From the NCBI GenBank assembly GCA_951799425.1, contig OX637398.1:3219501-3283500 (forward strand): a stretch of 64,000 nucleotides of DNA, in the 5' to 3' direction. The stretch's first letter is position 1, and each line of letters begins with the position of its first letter. The translations under genes and the position numbers were made by a program. Of the stretch, positions 36,001-48,148 are shown piece by piece. Under the pieces are notes generated by a model, which did no database searches, had not been told where the DNA came from, and worked only from the letters and a program-made list of their open reading frames with translations. The stretch is from Ilex aquifolium (lineage: Eukaryota; Streptophyta; Magnoliopsida; Aquifoliales; Aquifoliaceae).

Positions 36001-37490
36001 CCTATCTAGATTGGTGCTACCTACCTCGGGCTGGGATTTTTCTTTTTATGACCAGGAATATTATTAAGGTAAGGTTACATTAGATCCACAAACCTAATGA
36101 GTGTAATTCAGATATTTTTAATCACCCGCTAACTACTATAGGATAAGTACTCAAAAGTAATTATCGACAGTAATTAAACTCAAAACGTCTAAGTTTACGA
36201 TATGTCCCAAACTTAACCCCATGCCACTGGCCTACCCCTCCAAGTTTCACCTATTCTCAGTTTTGAGAATAGCTAATCATTAAATATGGCCAAAATACAT
36301 ATATGGAGTTAGTTACACAACTGAGGAAAGAAGACTCCATTACTTTTCTCTTATATTTTGTAATGACTGAACATATATTATCTTCAGCATTTCTAAACTG
36401 CAGGTATATATCAGTTGTTAGGTTCAAAACTTCAACTTGCTCCATGCAAATCTCTCTGCAGGAAAATAGGGTGGTCCTCTATCTAGTCGGTGGGTGCCTT
36501 AAAGAAGCTATGTTGGTCCCTCACCTATAACCTCTCTCTCACCTCAGTAGCTATCACACACACATCACCATGACAATGCTCTTAGAGTAAATAGTAATAC
36601 CACAATTTTTGAAGCCCTTGAATGGACTTATTTAAGTGCATTTTTCATTTTTCTATAATTTCTTTTCCTTGTGAAATGAGATGTTGTCTTTCATTATTAT
36701 TGAGAAGAAGAATTGCTTTTCGAAATGCTAAATCATACATGACTCTTTTTCTTTTGATGTCTGATATACTGGCTAATTCTAGCCTATGTGTTAACATAGT
36801 TTTGTCCACTGATTGAGCAATTCTTGGATTCAACTTATGGGAAAACCAAAAAGCGTTTTAGTAAGTTGCAGAATTTTTTCCCTTAAGAAGATTATTTATT
36901 TCCAAGAAAGTAGATATTCACCAAAAGCTCAAAACACGCCCAATTCTAAATACAACATTCTAATTTCATGTTGTAGTAAGTGTCAAGTATATATTAAGAG
37001 ACAGGATATTTACATCTTAACAAAAGGAAAACAAACTTACTTATACTTCTTTTAGGCTTTAATCACACTAACATCTTCCTAATTGGTACTAGGCGTAAGG
37101 CGTGCATCTGTCGACCCATGTGATGAGAATACGATTAGAATGGCTTTTGGTAGTTGTCTATAAAGCATCAAGCACAACTTTTCTACTTGTGCAGAATGGT
37201 CCCAGTTGAAATTATCTCCTTTAGCACAATTATCCCACTGATCAACCATATGTTTCTTACATACTAACCAATCCTAATATGACATGGAAGAGAGTAAGGA
37301 TAGCACAACTTATCCATCAAGGCAATGATAGCTCAACAAGCGTGATGAGAATTTGGCAAGGTTTAAACTAGCACATTTATCTTACAGATGCCGCGGTATG
37401 TCACGTGGCCACCTATGTGCCTTTCCTTTATCTTTAGTCTTCCATGGAGCATGGTTGGTTAAATTCTGGCATCTTCTCTTTCTCCATCTG
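33031..37490. other. Intergenic DNA, no gene seen
   Basis: This is non-coding sequence with a 19-base poly-C run (33496-33514) and a degraded SINE-like piece at 33870-34050. That piece contains GGAGGTTCGAATCTTGGAG, and its tail CTCATGACCCTACCAGTGAG resembles the SINE at 59158. None of the short open frames has family character. Confidence 0.5.
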
Positions 37491-38300
37491 CAGGACTTCT
37501 TGAATAGGTATATTCTTTGAAATGAAAGTGAATTTCTTCTTTAAAGACCTTCATACAGCTTGTTAGGGTTTGTTCTTGAAGCTGTATGCAAAGGAGTACT
37601 TCATCTTTTCTGTTGGAAAACCAAAATCTCTTACTGATCTACAAGAAGTACAGAATTTGTGGTACTCATGTGAGTTTGCCTGATGATTTTCTTTCTTTTA
37701 TGTATGGCATATGCTCTTTAAAGCCTTCTTCTTGCCAATAGTACTGTACCATCTTCCATTTTTAGGTAAATTCTCCCTCATAAATTCATCAATTGTTCAT
37801 GGAATCAGTGTTTTATCTGGACTATTTCTCTGAGCAGTATGAAACAGTTGTATTTAGACTGACAGCAGAAACTAGCCAAAGGTAATATGGGTGTGGATTG
37901 TAGACCTAACAAACTATTTACTATGTTATTCTATGCTTTGATATAGCTCTTGAAATATTTGTTCTACTGTGACTTAGGAAACTCATGTTGTCCTCCGTAT
38001 TTCCATTCCATTGCTACAATTTAATTTTTTTTTCTTTCTTTCTAAATATTTGGGGGATCGGTGGGGGAGATGAATCAATTATTATGTTTGTTTTTAATAA
38101 ATAGAAGTAAATTTTCAGTAGCCAAATGTTTCTGATTACATAACTGCTTTCTTCTATGTCTTCTCTATGGATTAGGAAGCAGAAAGTCCGTGGAAACTTT
38201 ATGCAGAGAAGCCATCTAAGAAACTTGAAAAGTAATGCCAGTGATTAAGCAACATCCTCATAGGAAGTTATTGGTTCAGTTGCTTTTGCACCTATAGATT

Positions 38301-38315
38301 ATGAGACACATATGA
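38301..38315 (+). promoter_or_regulatory. Minimal uORF overlapping the TCP start codon
   Basis: ATG AGA CAC ATA TGA encodes four residues. Its stop codon shares two bases with the TCP ATG at 38312 (ATGA overlap). Such an arrangement can lower initiation or rely on terminating ribosomes restarting. Whether the transcript includes it depends on the start site and on a probable 5' UTR splice near 38176. Confidence 0.45.
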
Positions 38316-39400
38316 TGACTACAAGTTCAAGAGAAGCAGGTTTTACAACAAAACAGGAAAGCAACACAAGTGATGGCAAGATCTCTAGGGCTCCATCAAG
38401 CTCAACATCATGGTCAAGGTTGAAGGATCCAAGAATAGTTCGTGTGTCTCGGGCTTTTGGAGGCAAAGACAGGCATAGCAAAGTCTGCACCGTGAGAGGA
38501 CTGAGAGACAGGCGAATAAGGCTTTCTGTGCCCACTGCTATTCAATTGTACGATCTGCAAGACAGGCTCGGGTTAAATCAACCTAGTAAGGTGGTTGATT
38601 GGTTGCTTAATGCTGCTAAGCATGACATTGATGAACTTCCTGCACTCCAAATGCCTCCAGGAAATTTTGCCCTAAATTATCACCCAATGCTAACTTCTCA
38701 TGGAGTTGGTGTTCCTCAATCTGACAAAGAAGGTTTTAAAATCAATAGTGGCCTCAATTGGAATGATCCATTGGAACTGTCCAGGTCTAGTTTTTGGAGT
38801 TCAGATGCTTCCATGAGGGATAAGTCCAAGGGGGTTGCAAGGGAAACAGCTAATGATGAAGAAACTTGGACAAAAAGAAATGAAGAGGGAAAGCAAGGTG
38901 ATCAACTTGAAGGTCATAGTGCATATGCTTCATCTAGCAATTTGTTCCCCAGACCAAGTCATTCTTTACCAGGTTTTCTAAACAATGGCATACCCTATAG
39001 TTCCTTCCTTCGTTGGGATCCCGCTAATTTATCTTTATCGAATCCGGGAAGCTATGAATTGACACCCCAAACAGATGATTTCCACAACTTCAATGTTATG
39101 TCCTTGCCCTCAACATTGTCTATGGCCACTGGATCTCAAGTTCTTGTATATCCACCAGGAATACAGGCTTATCTTCCTTCGCCTGTAACTGCTGCGGTTG
39201 AGCTTGATCCAAAACAAATCAACTTTCAGATGTTGAGCCCCAGTTCACAAAATCCCATGTCAAATTCTCTTGCACCAACTCTTCAATCTTTGAATCAATC
39301 AATGAGACCATTCCAATTGAGCATGACTCCTAGGTTTCTCGCTTCTCAAAGTGTTAGTCGACCCGGACCAAACAAAGATGGTGAGTTTCCTTCAAAATAG
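38312..39400 (+). CDS. TCP13: TCP transcription factor, CIN class, TCP5/13/17 clade
   Basis: The 362-residue protein comes from a single coding exon. It is a class II (CIN-type) TCP factor that acts in the nucleus on leaf growth, differentiation and shade or auxin responses. The TCP domain spans about residues 49-108: basic region [20 protein letters not shown], then helix [19 protein letters not shown] and helix [20 protein letters not shown]. The preceding [11 protein letters not shown] and the QVLVYP and [11 protein letters not shown] blocks downstream are typical of the TCP5/13/17 group, which lacks the miR319 site of other CIN genes; none was noticed here. The start is the first of two adjacent ATGs. 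A donor-like GATG|GTGAGT at 39378/39379 and an acceptor ending 39431 would permit an alternative C-terminus. The clade is confident; the symbol is the nearest named member, not proven orthology. Confidence 0.92.
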   Translation: MMTTSSREAGFTTKQESNTSDGKISRAPSSSTSWSRLKDPRIVRVSRAFGGKDRHSKVCTVRGLRDRRIRLSVPTAIQLYDLQDRLGLNQPSKVVDWLLNAAKHDIDELPALQMPPGNFALNYHPMLTSHGVGVPQSDKEGFKINSGLNWNDPLELSRSSFWSSDASMRDKSKGVARETANDEETWTKRNEEGKQGDQLEGHSAYASSSNLFPRPSHSLPGFLNNGIPYSSFLRWDPANLSLSNPGSYELTPQTDDFHNFNVMSLPSTLSMATGSQVLVYPPGIQAYLPSPVTAAVELDPKQINFQMLSPSSQNPMSNSLAPTLQSLNQSMRPFQLSMTPRFLASQSVSRPGPNKDGEFPSK

Positions 39401-40031
39401 ACTATATGCTATGCAAGTTTTCATCTTTCAGGTAAAAAACAACAGCTACTACGTTGAAGTATTGTCACCGGTATCCTTCTTGGCATCAGAGATTACAAAT
39501 TTTGGATGGAAACTGGATATATAGTGTGTTTATAAGTTTGTTCGGGATACCATTTGCTGCACAGTTCATTTCGTATTAGCTTCATCGAGCAGCTGGGAAT
39601 CAAATTCGAAAGATCTCATTGCACTGTGGTTACCTGATGATTTTAGATACTGGTATAAGGTGACACCTTTTGATGATCTCATGTCCGTAAACATATTTGA
39701 TACCTCAAAGAAGGCTATTTAAACAGTGAAAAAGCTTGAAAATATGATAATTTTGTTTAGATATATGCATATTAACTTGGTTTTTATACAGTTCATTAAT
39801 AAATTTGTTGTGCAAAAACAGGTGACATTAAAAAGGGCAATATCTTCTGCAGTTTTGCTACATTAGCTTCAAATTGTCTGCATGTAATGTCCTATTTGTT
39901 AGTTTGCTCCAAACTTAATTTTTCTCTCTGCAACCATGCCAGATAGTCCAGTGAATTGGCTCAGATACCGTGATTTCTTTAGCAGCATCCTCATGAGATA
40001 GTCTAGTTAGTACTTTAGTTCATGCATTCTT

Positions 40032-40064
<33 letters not shown>

Positions 40065-41163
40065 GAAGCTTCTATCCCAAAACCCTGACATAAACCTATG
40101 GAAACAACTCATGGGTTCATTACCATCTCTAAAGTAGAGGGCATAAGTATGAATCACAGAATAGGGAGTGATCACTGATCAGACAGGTGAGAGATTGTAC
40201 AGTGTCAACTTTGAACAAGATCCAACAAAATAGTTGAAGGAGCACCAGGTTATTAAGAGTAAGTTAAAGGACGCCCTTTAAAGTTACTTCTAACGCAGAG
40301 GTACTTTGTGGTCCTCAATTAAAGAAAGGAAAAGGAGGAGGAAGAAGAAGATGAGATACTAGATTATTAGGGTTTTGGAGTCTACAGTCCTTTTAACTGT
40401 CTGAAAAGAAGGGACCACATGCTTTCATATGAGGTCCCCCTTTGGCTATTTTTTTCATCAGCATGCTCAACTGGTCTAATAAGCCAAATGCCTTTTCTTG
40501 GCTTCTTTCCTAGCAATCCCTATACTTTCTTGACCAAAATCTTATGTTGTTTAAACGTAAATTTGATCTAGAGCCTCGATAAGTTCAGTGCTTGTGTTTT
40601 AGTTGGCTTTGTCGACTTGAACAAGCTGAATTCAACGTTGACAAAGCTATGGATGTCATCGAGACAAGTGGAAATGCATTATCAGAAACTTGTTAGTTAT
40701 ATTTCATGACACAAGATTGCAGTATTGTACATCGACTTAGAGGGTATTAAAATAGATCCGTCCGTTGTTGTGGAAAAATATAGGTCGATATATATATAAA
40801 ATGGTAGATCGAAGAAATATTGGACATGACAAAAAATTTATATAATATCCTGGCGTTATGGAAAGGAATAGCGGCATCGTAGGCTAATGGCTTGGACGAC
40901 TATGGACCGATCAATAATAACGGTATTAGCTGATATTTTGAACCAAGTTATCTTCTGCATAAGTTCATAATGGATCTGAAATCATGGATTCTTAGGGATT
41001 AATTAGGGTCTCATATTGTAAGAGGCATGGACAATCAAGAACAATTTTGTGTCATATACACTTGAGAGAAAACCAACTTTTCAAGTGATAAACTGTTATT
41101 GCAAGGCTTAGATTTTGCATTGCCAATTTCAAAATCTTTCCTCTTTACTGTTCATTTGCCCAA
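39401..41163 (+). other. TCP 3' flank and intergenic DNA
   Basis: The presumed 3' UTR is T-rich. A CT/CA microsatellite lies at 40029-40064. No coding region, RNA gene or well-bounded element was recognised. Confidence 0.5.
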
Positions 41164-41744
41164 TAGGGGTGTTCAAATTTATGATTAGCTGCAATTTTCA
41201 ACCCTACCCGACCCTATTGAACGGCTAGCTGAAAAAATTGGGTAGGAATGCAGAAGAGTTTTTGGTCTTCCGATTAAATTGGGTAGGAATGCGGAATAGT
41301 CATTAATTTTCGTATTCCTACCCTACCCTACTCGCATTAATTTATTTATATATATATAAACAAAAAACCCTAATTCCCTAACCATATGGTTTAAACTTAA
41401 AATAATTGTTATTGTATTTGTGCAATAATTATGATGAATTGATTTTTATGTTTTCTTGTGTTTTATTGTAATTGTTGTTGTAATTGTTTTAGGTTTTAGT
41501 GTTATTGGTTTATTGTATTGTTAAATTGATGCATGTTATTTAATTGAATTGTTAAAATGATCCAAAAATTAATAACTACAAAAATGTTCACCCGATTTCC
41601 TACCTAATTAATTTGGCCGGAAGTCGAGTAGAAATACCACACTTGATCAGGTAGGGTAGGTCAAGAAAAAATTCTTCCGCAAAGTATCGGATAGAAAGAC
41701 GAAAGACTATATTTCTTACCCGTAGGGTAAAGTAAACACCTCTA
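41164..41744. mobile_element. Probable non-autonomous TIR element
   Basis: The end TAGGGGTGTTCAA is mirrored by GTAAACACCTCTA. Subterminal TACCCTACCC/GGGTAGGG motifs occur in both arms. The terminal sequence resembles hAT elements, but I could not see an 8-bp flanking duplication, so the borders may be off by a few bases or degraded. It has no coding capacity. Confidence 0.4.
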
Positions 41745-41839
41745 TCGATGAGGTTTGTCCAATTTTCTTGGCTGCCATTGTTGTTTATTCTGAAGCCTAT
41801 TAAGTAGACCATATTCCAATTCTCGTCAACTATAACGTT

Positions 41840-42490
41840 TTTTTGGGTAATTAAATAAATTCTATTGATTCAACTGTGCAAAAGTACTGTATATTTAGCA
41901 AGCTTACCCCAACCAATACATCAGTGAAGTTTGCTATTAAAATCCACCATTACAAAGAGGAGGCAGCTTAACTACAAAAAGAACACAAAGCAAAATCTAG
42001 ATCAAACTCGAGGGACTAGAAGGTGCCAACTGTGTTACTGTGAAGAACTCTGATATTTTGAGAGCTGCCCTTAACTGTTATAGTTAGTAATCTATTGCGA
42101 ACCACATTAGTGATTGTGCACAACAATGATGTTGCATCTCTACATTCGTTTATGAATATTCTAGAGTTCCTCTCCCTCCATAGTCAAAAAAAGTTGCTGC
42201 CAAACATAGATTGAGCACAATACCTTTCAGTGATTTACTTTTCCATTCCTCAGCCAATTTGGTAATGAGTTGCTGCCATGGGGCTAGAAGTAATTTTTTT
42301 GTCACATTTATGAATTATCTGGTTCCACACACTGGCAGTACATGGGCAGTTGAAGAAGAGGTGTTCATGAGTCTCTATTTCATTCCTGCAGAACCAGCAA
42401 CTTGTTCCCATGCGTGGCATGAAATTCTGTAACTTATCCTTAGTACACAGCTTCCTAAGCACAACCATCCATAACACAAAGCACAACTAC
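41840..42490 (-). mobile_element. 5'-truncated LINE insertion (ORF2 C-terminus)
   Basis: The minus strand encodes the reverse-transcriptase zinc-binding domain of a plant L1-type LINE: KLCTKDKLQNF, then CWFCRNEIETHEHLFFNC (C-x2-C...H...C) and SVWNQI, at 42486-42250. A 3' UTR and a short A-rich tail follow, ending at 41840. A perfect 13-bp direct repeat CAACTATAACGTT flanks it (41827-41839 and 42491-42503). This is a typical truncated target-primed insertion; RT and endonuclease are missing. Confidence 0.85.
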
Positions 42491-42503
42491 CAACTATAAC
42501 GTT

Positions 42504-43900
42504 GCTTACATTACACCTCTATCTGTTGTTGCAGAGTTTTTTACATTGCATCAATCACAAATGTTTATTATTTTTGGATTGTAAGTCAACATATTGCTTT
42601 CACGCGGGCCTGAATTAAGGGCAAATATAAATTAAAGTTACTTGGGCGGAGAAGGGAAACCAGACCCTCCCGCTATTAGAAATATGATAGATTCAAAAGA
42701 ATTCATCAATATCCAAGTAGAGATATGATAGGATCTAAAGAGCCCCAAAAAAAAGAACTCAACACTGCTTCCACCACTACCGCTATCGGAATTCCCACGA
42801 CCCACCCCTCCTCCAACCGGCATCACCCCACCAAGCAACATCTAGAGTAATGCCCACCGCCACCCCAAACCCCTCCGTCCACCCAGCACCGATCCACCAC
42901 TGCCTAAGCATCTAGCTAACTCTGCCACCCCTCCAAACTTTTTTTATTTTGTTGGTGGAAACTAATGACTTTCTTGCAAAACTTCTATTCGATCGACTGA
43001 TTTCCCCAATTAATATTAAGAGAGTTTGGGGCAGACACATGTGTAATTTTTATTTCGCTTAATTAACTAATTTTGTGCATAAATAAAAAGTAAAGAATCC
43101 CTTAAACTGTATACATAATACACCTATGTAGTTCTTTTCTATTTGTTTAATTTTTTGAGTTAGGGATAATCCCATGATAGTTGTTTTGGGCAAAAATTAA
43201 GGAAAGTAAAAATAGGAAAAATTGAAGTGAAGAAAATAAAAAGAAAATAAGATTTTTTGTGCGGGTTTGGTTTATGATGAAGATTTTTATTTGAAAGTTG
43301 TTGAAAAATTTCTATACTTACCCTTGCTAATTTTAAGTGCAAATGAAATATCAGTCACCAAAAGACGAATTATAAAGCTGACAATTTTTAACACGGCCTA
43401 TCAATTTGACACTAAATCTACAAGAAATAAACAAGTATGAATTTTACCTTGAAAGAATCAAGTCATAAATGAATTAACCAACTAGACTTAATCGAGAATG
43501 AAGTTTTCATTATGTACATGTTTGATCATGAATTAGTAACTGCATTTAATTTTTAAAAAATTCTAATTATTTCGAACTTTACATTTTTGGAATAAAATAT
43601 TTACGAAATCTCCGTGAAAGGGATCAAATCTTATTCCAACAAATAGAAATTTGAGAGAAATTATGCTCCATTTGGTAGGAATGATAGAAAGTAGAAGATA
43701 AATATTTTCTATCCTCTAAGAAGGAAAGTAGAAATGATACACTTTTTTTTTTTTGTGTTTAATAGAATGGATGAAAAATAAAATGATTAATTTTTTTTGT
43801 GCTTGGTAAGATGGAAAAAATATTTTATTTTATTTTTTAATTTTAAATTTTAAATTTTTAAAAAAAAATATAAATACATATTTTATTATTGTATTTATAT
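42504..43900. other. Intergenic DNA, no gene seen
   Basis: 42760-42920 is C-rich (ACCACTACCGC, CCACCCCTCC). From about 43670 (GCTCCATTTGGTAGGAATGA) an AT-rich repeat zone begins; similar sequence, reversed, lies near 46040-46130 (TTTCCTTACCAAACATG), so a large inverted-repeat element of about 2.5 kb may enclose 43670-46170, but its ends are not sharp. Confidence 0.35.
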
Positions 43901-43904
43901 ATGA

Positions 43905-44150
43905 AATTAATATATACATAATATTTATATAATAAAGTAGAACTGAGTTTGAATATCAAAATTTATCTTGAACTTTTCGCAGCTTAGATCAATTCTGAGC
44001 AAAAGATAAGTTATATCCAAAAGTCTATCGTACCTCTAATTTTTTGCGGCTCATATCAACTCAAAAATATTGATTCGACGGATTAGAATTGACAGACAAA
44101 TTTTGTTTTCCTACTTAAGACACCTTCCATTTTTAATTATCCCAAATTAA
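43905..44150 (+). repeat. Partial third copy of the flank of the inverted repeat family
   Basis: ATATTTATATAATAAAGTA, TTTGAATATCAAAATTTATC and ACTTTTCGCAGCTTAGATC closely parallel 44797-44920. The unit is therefore partly duplicated in direct orientation just upstream of copy B, without the C-rich core. Confidence 0.45.
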
Positions 44151-44612
44151 TGCTCTTCCGTTTCCACATTCCATTCACGACTTCCTAACTTTCATATTCA
44201 CCCCTTAAATTTTTTATTATTTATTTTTTTTGGGAGGGGGAATGGGAAGGGGGAATGAGACTTGCACCCTTGACCTCAAGAAGACAAATCTCCACTAAAT
44301 CATACACATCTTTCCCAAATTATTCCTACCTTAATTCATTCACTCTTTCTATGGTTACTAATTTATTCTCTTTAGTATTTGAATATTTGTCTTTTGGATT
44401 ATACAATGATGAAGAGTGACACATTTGATTTTATCATTTTTGAAAGCTATATTTTTTTCATTTATGATTTCATCGAGTGAGTGAATGATTTTTTTTGTGT
44501 TATGTAACTTTAATTTTTGGATTAATGCGAGCAGTATAGAATTTAAGTTTTTTAATATAAATAGAAAGAGAAATAATAGCTTGAGTTTGGAAACTATTGT
44601 GTGTTTAGATAA

Positions 44613-44796
44613 TCTATAATATAAAATAGAGTAGACTTCAATAAGTCTATCTGACGGTCTTAAATTCACACTCATCCAAATGCTACTAACATTCCTCTTA
44701 AAACTATTCATATTGAATTTCTCTCACCCCTTTCCTCTTAAATCCATCACTTCTTACTTACATTGGACTGTGCTATCAGGAATGACTTACCCCTAA
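44613..44796 (+). mobile_element. Candidate 184-bp non-autonomous Helitron
   Basis: It starts TCTATAATATAAAA after an A, the same 14 bases as the candidate Helitron end at 14625, and ends CCCCTAA followed by T, as the CTRR|T rule requires. Removing it joins GATAA to TATATTTATATAATAAAG, close to the uninterrupted third repeat copy at 43905. No strong terminal hairpin is visible, which weakens the call. Confidence 0.4.
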
Positions 44797-45975
44797 TATA
44801 TTTATATAATAAAGTACAATACAATTCAAATATTAAATATATATATAAAATAAAGTATAATATAATTCAAATCTCAAAAGATAAACAAAATGACTTTTAC
44901 TTTTCGCGGTTGAGATCTCTTTAAATTTTATTTTAAAGTTAATTCGATTACAAATATTAATACCTCAAATTTAATAGGAAAAATAAGCTCCTAAAAGTGT
45001 GTTTGTGATGACTTTTTAAAAATGCTTCTAGAACTTATAACTTCTAATAAGTCCTTTAAAAAAAAAAGTAGTGTTTGGAACCGTCTATCACCACCACTAC
45101 CACTGCCACCCCATCACCATCACCACCACCCCACCGCCTCATCCCACCCTCACCACTACCACCGTCCCACCACCACCACAATCGCTGCCCCCACCACCAC
45201 CACCATTGTCGCCACCTCCATCATCACCGTCACCACCACCATCGCCACCCCAACACCAGCACTGCTGTCGTCGCCCTACCACCATCGCCACTATCCTACA
45301 ACCACCCTTACCGCTCTACCACCACCGTCACTGCCCCACCACCACCCTTACCCCACCCCACCGCCGCCACGACTCTACCACCGATTGCTACTATAATCGT
45401 CCACCGCCACCATCCACCATCCACCACCATCGTTATCTTATTCTTATATTTGTTACCACTACTATCATCATCTCACTACCTCCGTTGCCTACCGTCAACA
45501 CCCATTATCACCATTGTTGCCCACCACCGCCACCCATTACCACAACCCACCACCACTCGTTGTCGTCCACTATCGCCGCTAGCCACTGCCACTGCCACCA
45601 CACCTACAATTCATCACACTGTTGTCCAAAAGTACTTGTTGTTGCCCACCACCACAACCCACCACCACCACCCACACCCACCGTCGTCACCCATGACTAT
45701 CACTACCATTATCGTCATCCAAAAATCACCACCATCATTACCGTTGTCACTCACGATTGTCACAATCACCACGGTCGTCACCACCCACCACAACCATAAC
45801 CGTTTTTCTACCACCACCACTATCACTGCTCATCCCCATTACAACTTATGTTTAAATTCCTTTTCATCTCCTCTATATTTGTGATTTAAGTTTAATTGTG
45901 AATATAAATATATTTATTGTTGAACATTTTTTTATTACTTCGTACCTTCAGGTACAAACAATAATTAGTGTGTAT
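44797..45975 (-). repeat. Copy B of the inverted repeat pair with a CCACCA-type core
   Basis: This is the reverse complement of copy A. The C-rich core at about 45095-45835 (CACCACCACC, CCACCGTC, CATCACCAC) is longer than in copy A. It is flanked by AAGTAGTGTTTGGAA on the left and CTATATTTGTGATTTAAGTT and TTACTTCGTACCTTC on the right, matching copy A's flanks. Open frames of up to 269 codons here are Thr/His/Pro runs without start context or homology. Confidence 0.7.
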
Positions 45976-46405
45976 ATATCAAAGGATATATAGATAAATA
46001 ATTAATTTTTCATCCATTTCCCTTTCAATTTTAGAGGGTTGATTTTGGTGGGTTGAAATGAAAGCTCATCCATCCATTTTTCCATCCTTTTTATTTTCTT
46101 TCCTTACCAAACATGATGTTTTATCTATCCCTCCAACTTTTCATCATTTCATTTTTTCATCGTACAAAGTAAAGCATCAGTGTGTTTTTTTAATAGAAAA
46201 GCAAATTTAGTGCGTTTTTTTAATGGAAAAGGTAAGATTTATTAGTGATTTTTTCAGAAATAAACATATCAGCCATGGTCAAAGTAGTCATTTCGTTACT
46301 TCCGTTAGCGTTGTTAGCCGCCGTCAATGACTTGGGGGTCTCGTTGATTTTATCTAATCTAAGAGGGTGTCTTCCTGTACTTCTCAGATGCTTCAGGGGT
46401 ATTAG

Positions 46406-47559
46406 CAGTGTTTTAAAATCCAGCCCGGCCCGGCGGGTCAACCCGATGAACCGGTCTTCTAACCGGGCCGGTTCAAACAAAAGACCGTTTATGCATAAAA
46501 CTCGGGATAAACCCGTTGAACCGGTCAAAAACCGGTAAACCCGTGAGAACCGGACGAGTTTACCAAACCGACCGGTTTAACTTCAATTGTATAAATGTGT
46601 GATTCTTCATCATTTGGGCATTTTGTGTTTTTTCCCCCTTTTATTTTGCCCTAAATCCATCCACCATACCAGACACCAGCGACAACAACTGAGCACAGCC
46701 TCCACCACCAACCAACGACTGAGCTTAGCCTCCACCACCAACGACAACTGAGCACAGTCCAGCTCCAGCCTCCAACAGCGAACAACAGTGACCAGCGACT
46801 CCAGTTCAGCACCAGCGACCTTTTGATTTCCAGACCAGCGACACCACCGACCAACAATTTCCAGACCAGACTCCAGCGAGCGGCGATCCCCTTTTGAATC
46901 CAGTCCAGTCGACTCCAGCGATCCCCTTTTAAAACTATGCTTCGAACTATTCTTGAAACATTAGCTTTTTTCGTTCTCTAAGATTTCGAGGTTCAAACCT
47001 TTGAATTCATGCTTCGTGTTCTCGATCATCACGATTCAATGGCGGCGCTTCGATGAAAATGAAGAAATGTATGATTGGATTGAGGTACTAACTGTGAATG
47101 GAAAATAGTGTAGGAAATGTGCATATTCAGAAGTTTTATGGTTTCTATTTAATTGCTGTTTGTAGATAAATTAGTTCATTGTGTTATCTAATTGGGATCA
47201 TTTGTGATTAATTGTTTGAATTTGTGGTTGGTGTTAATTTTTTTTTTTGGCAAATTTTTAGCTACATATCTGAAACTTTGGCTGTGAGTGTGTATGATGG
47301 AACATAACAATCGAGGATTTTTGTTTGGGATGTTTGCATTGAGGTATTGTCGATGGAAAGTAGTGTAGGAAATTCTGGTGGTGCTAAGATTTCCAAGAAA
47401 ACCAGATCTTTATATCTTTAGCCTATTTATTATTATTTATAATTATTTTTTAATTTTTTATTATATTACCGATTCAACCAGTGACCTAACGATTGAACCA
47501 GTGATCCATTGACCCGGTCCCCTCACCGGGTTGATATCCGGGCCGGGTTTTAAAACTAT
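46406..47559. mobile_element. Mutator-like TIR element upstream of TAF8
   Basis: The left end GTTTTAAAATCCAGCCCGGC mirrors the right end GGGCCGGGTTTTAAAACTAT. Multiple GAACCGGTC / GACCCGGTCC motifs extend the inverted arms. Flanking 9-bp repeats are GGGTATTAG (46397-46405) and GGGTATCAG (47560-47568), one mismatch apart, fitting Mutator-type insertion. The 1154-bp interior includes a CCAGCGACAAC-rich block (46660-46870) and sequence with ATGGCGGCGCTTCGATGAAA at about 47039, possibly of genic origin. No transposase is encoded. Confidence 0.72.
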
Positions 47560-48127
47560 GGGTATCAGTGACAATGGGTACTGTTCTTTTTGGCCTTTCC
47601 CTATCATAATAACCCGTGTGTATCTCTAGTATTTTCCTTTTCCTTCACATCTCTCTCTCGCTCGTTCACTCTCTGGAGCACCTCTCAGCCTCTAGGCTTT
47701 AGCTCGCCGTCGTCTATATGTAGCAAACGAAGCCTCTCGCTCTCTCTCTCTCTCACAATTTTCACTCTGTAGATCAAAGATTTTTGTAGGGTTTAAAGTC
47801 AATCTTCAATCCAAGTGAACCCTAAATCCTCGAGGAAAACTGCTAATCTCTTTAATCATTGATCAGAGTTTACTATTTTGCTCTCAATCACTGAGAAGCT
47901 GAGCTCAATTTTCAACCCTAGACATCACTGGTAAGCATTTAACTCTCTCCCTCAATTTTCAACCCTTGAATTTGGCACGCGAAATGCAACAGTCTAGGGT
48001 TTGTTCGAATTCTTCTGTACCTAAAAGGTGTTAATTTTTTTGACTCTGGAACTATGATTCGTTGCTGAATGATTGCGATATTCGTTGAATTTTTAGAGTT
48101 TGGGAATTTCGATTCCAGTGAAGTGAT

Positions 48128-48148
48128 ATGAATTGTTGGAGAATATGA
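48128..48148 (+). promoter_or_regulatory. Minimal uORF overlapping the TAF8 start codon
   Basis: ATG AAT TGT TGG AGA ATA TGA encodes six residues and its stop overlaps the TAF8 ATG at 48145 as ATGA. It lies after a likely 5' UTR intron (donor CTG|GTAAGC at 47931/47932; acceptor GATTCCAG ending 48118), so it should be in the mature leader. Confidence 0.5.

Noticed and set aside
45022-45884. Three overlapping open frames up to 269 codons in the C-rich block
   Set aside because: Same cause as in copy A: low-complexity CCACCA sequence, not protein coding.
43670-46170. One large TIR transposon enclosing the copy B region
   Set aside because: Mirrored TTTGGTA-type sequence is present at both sides, but the ends are ragged and no target duplication was seen.
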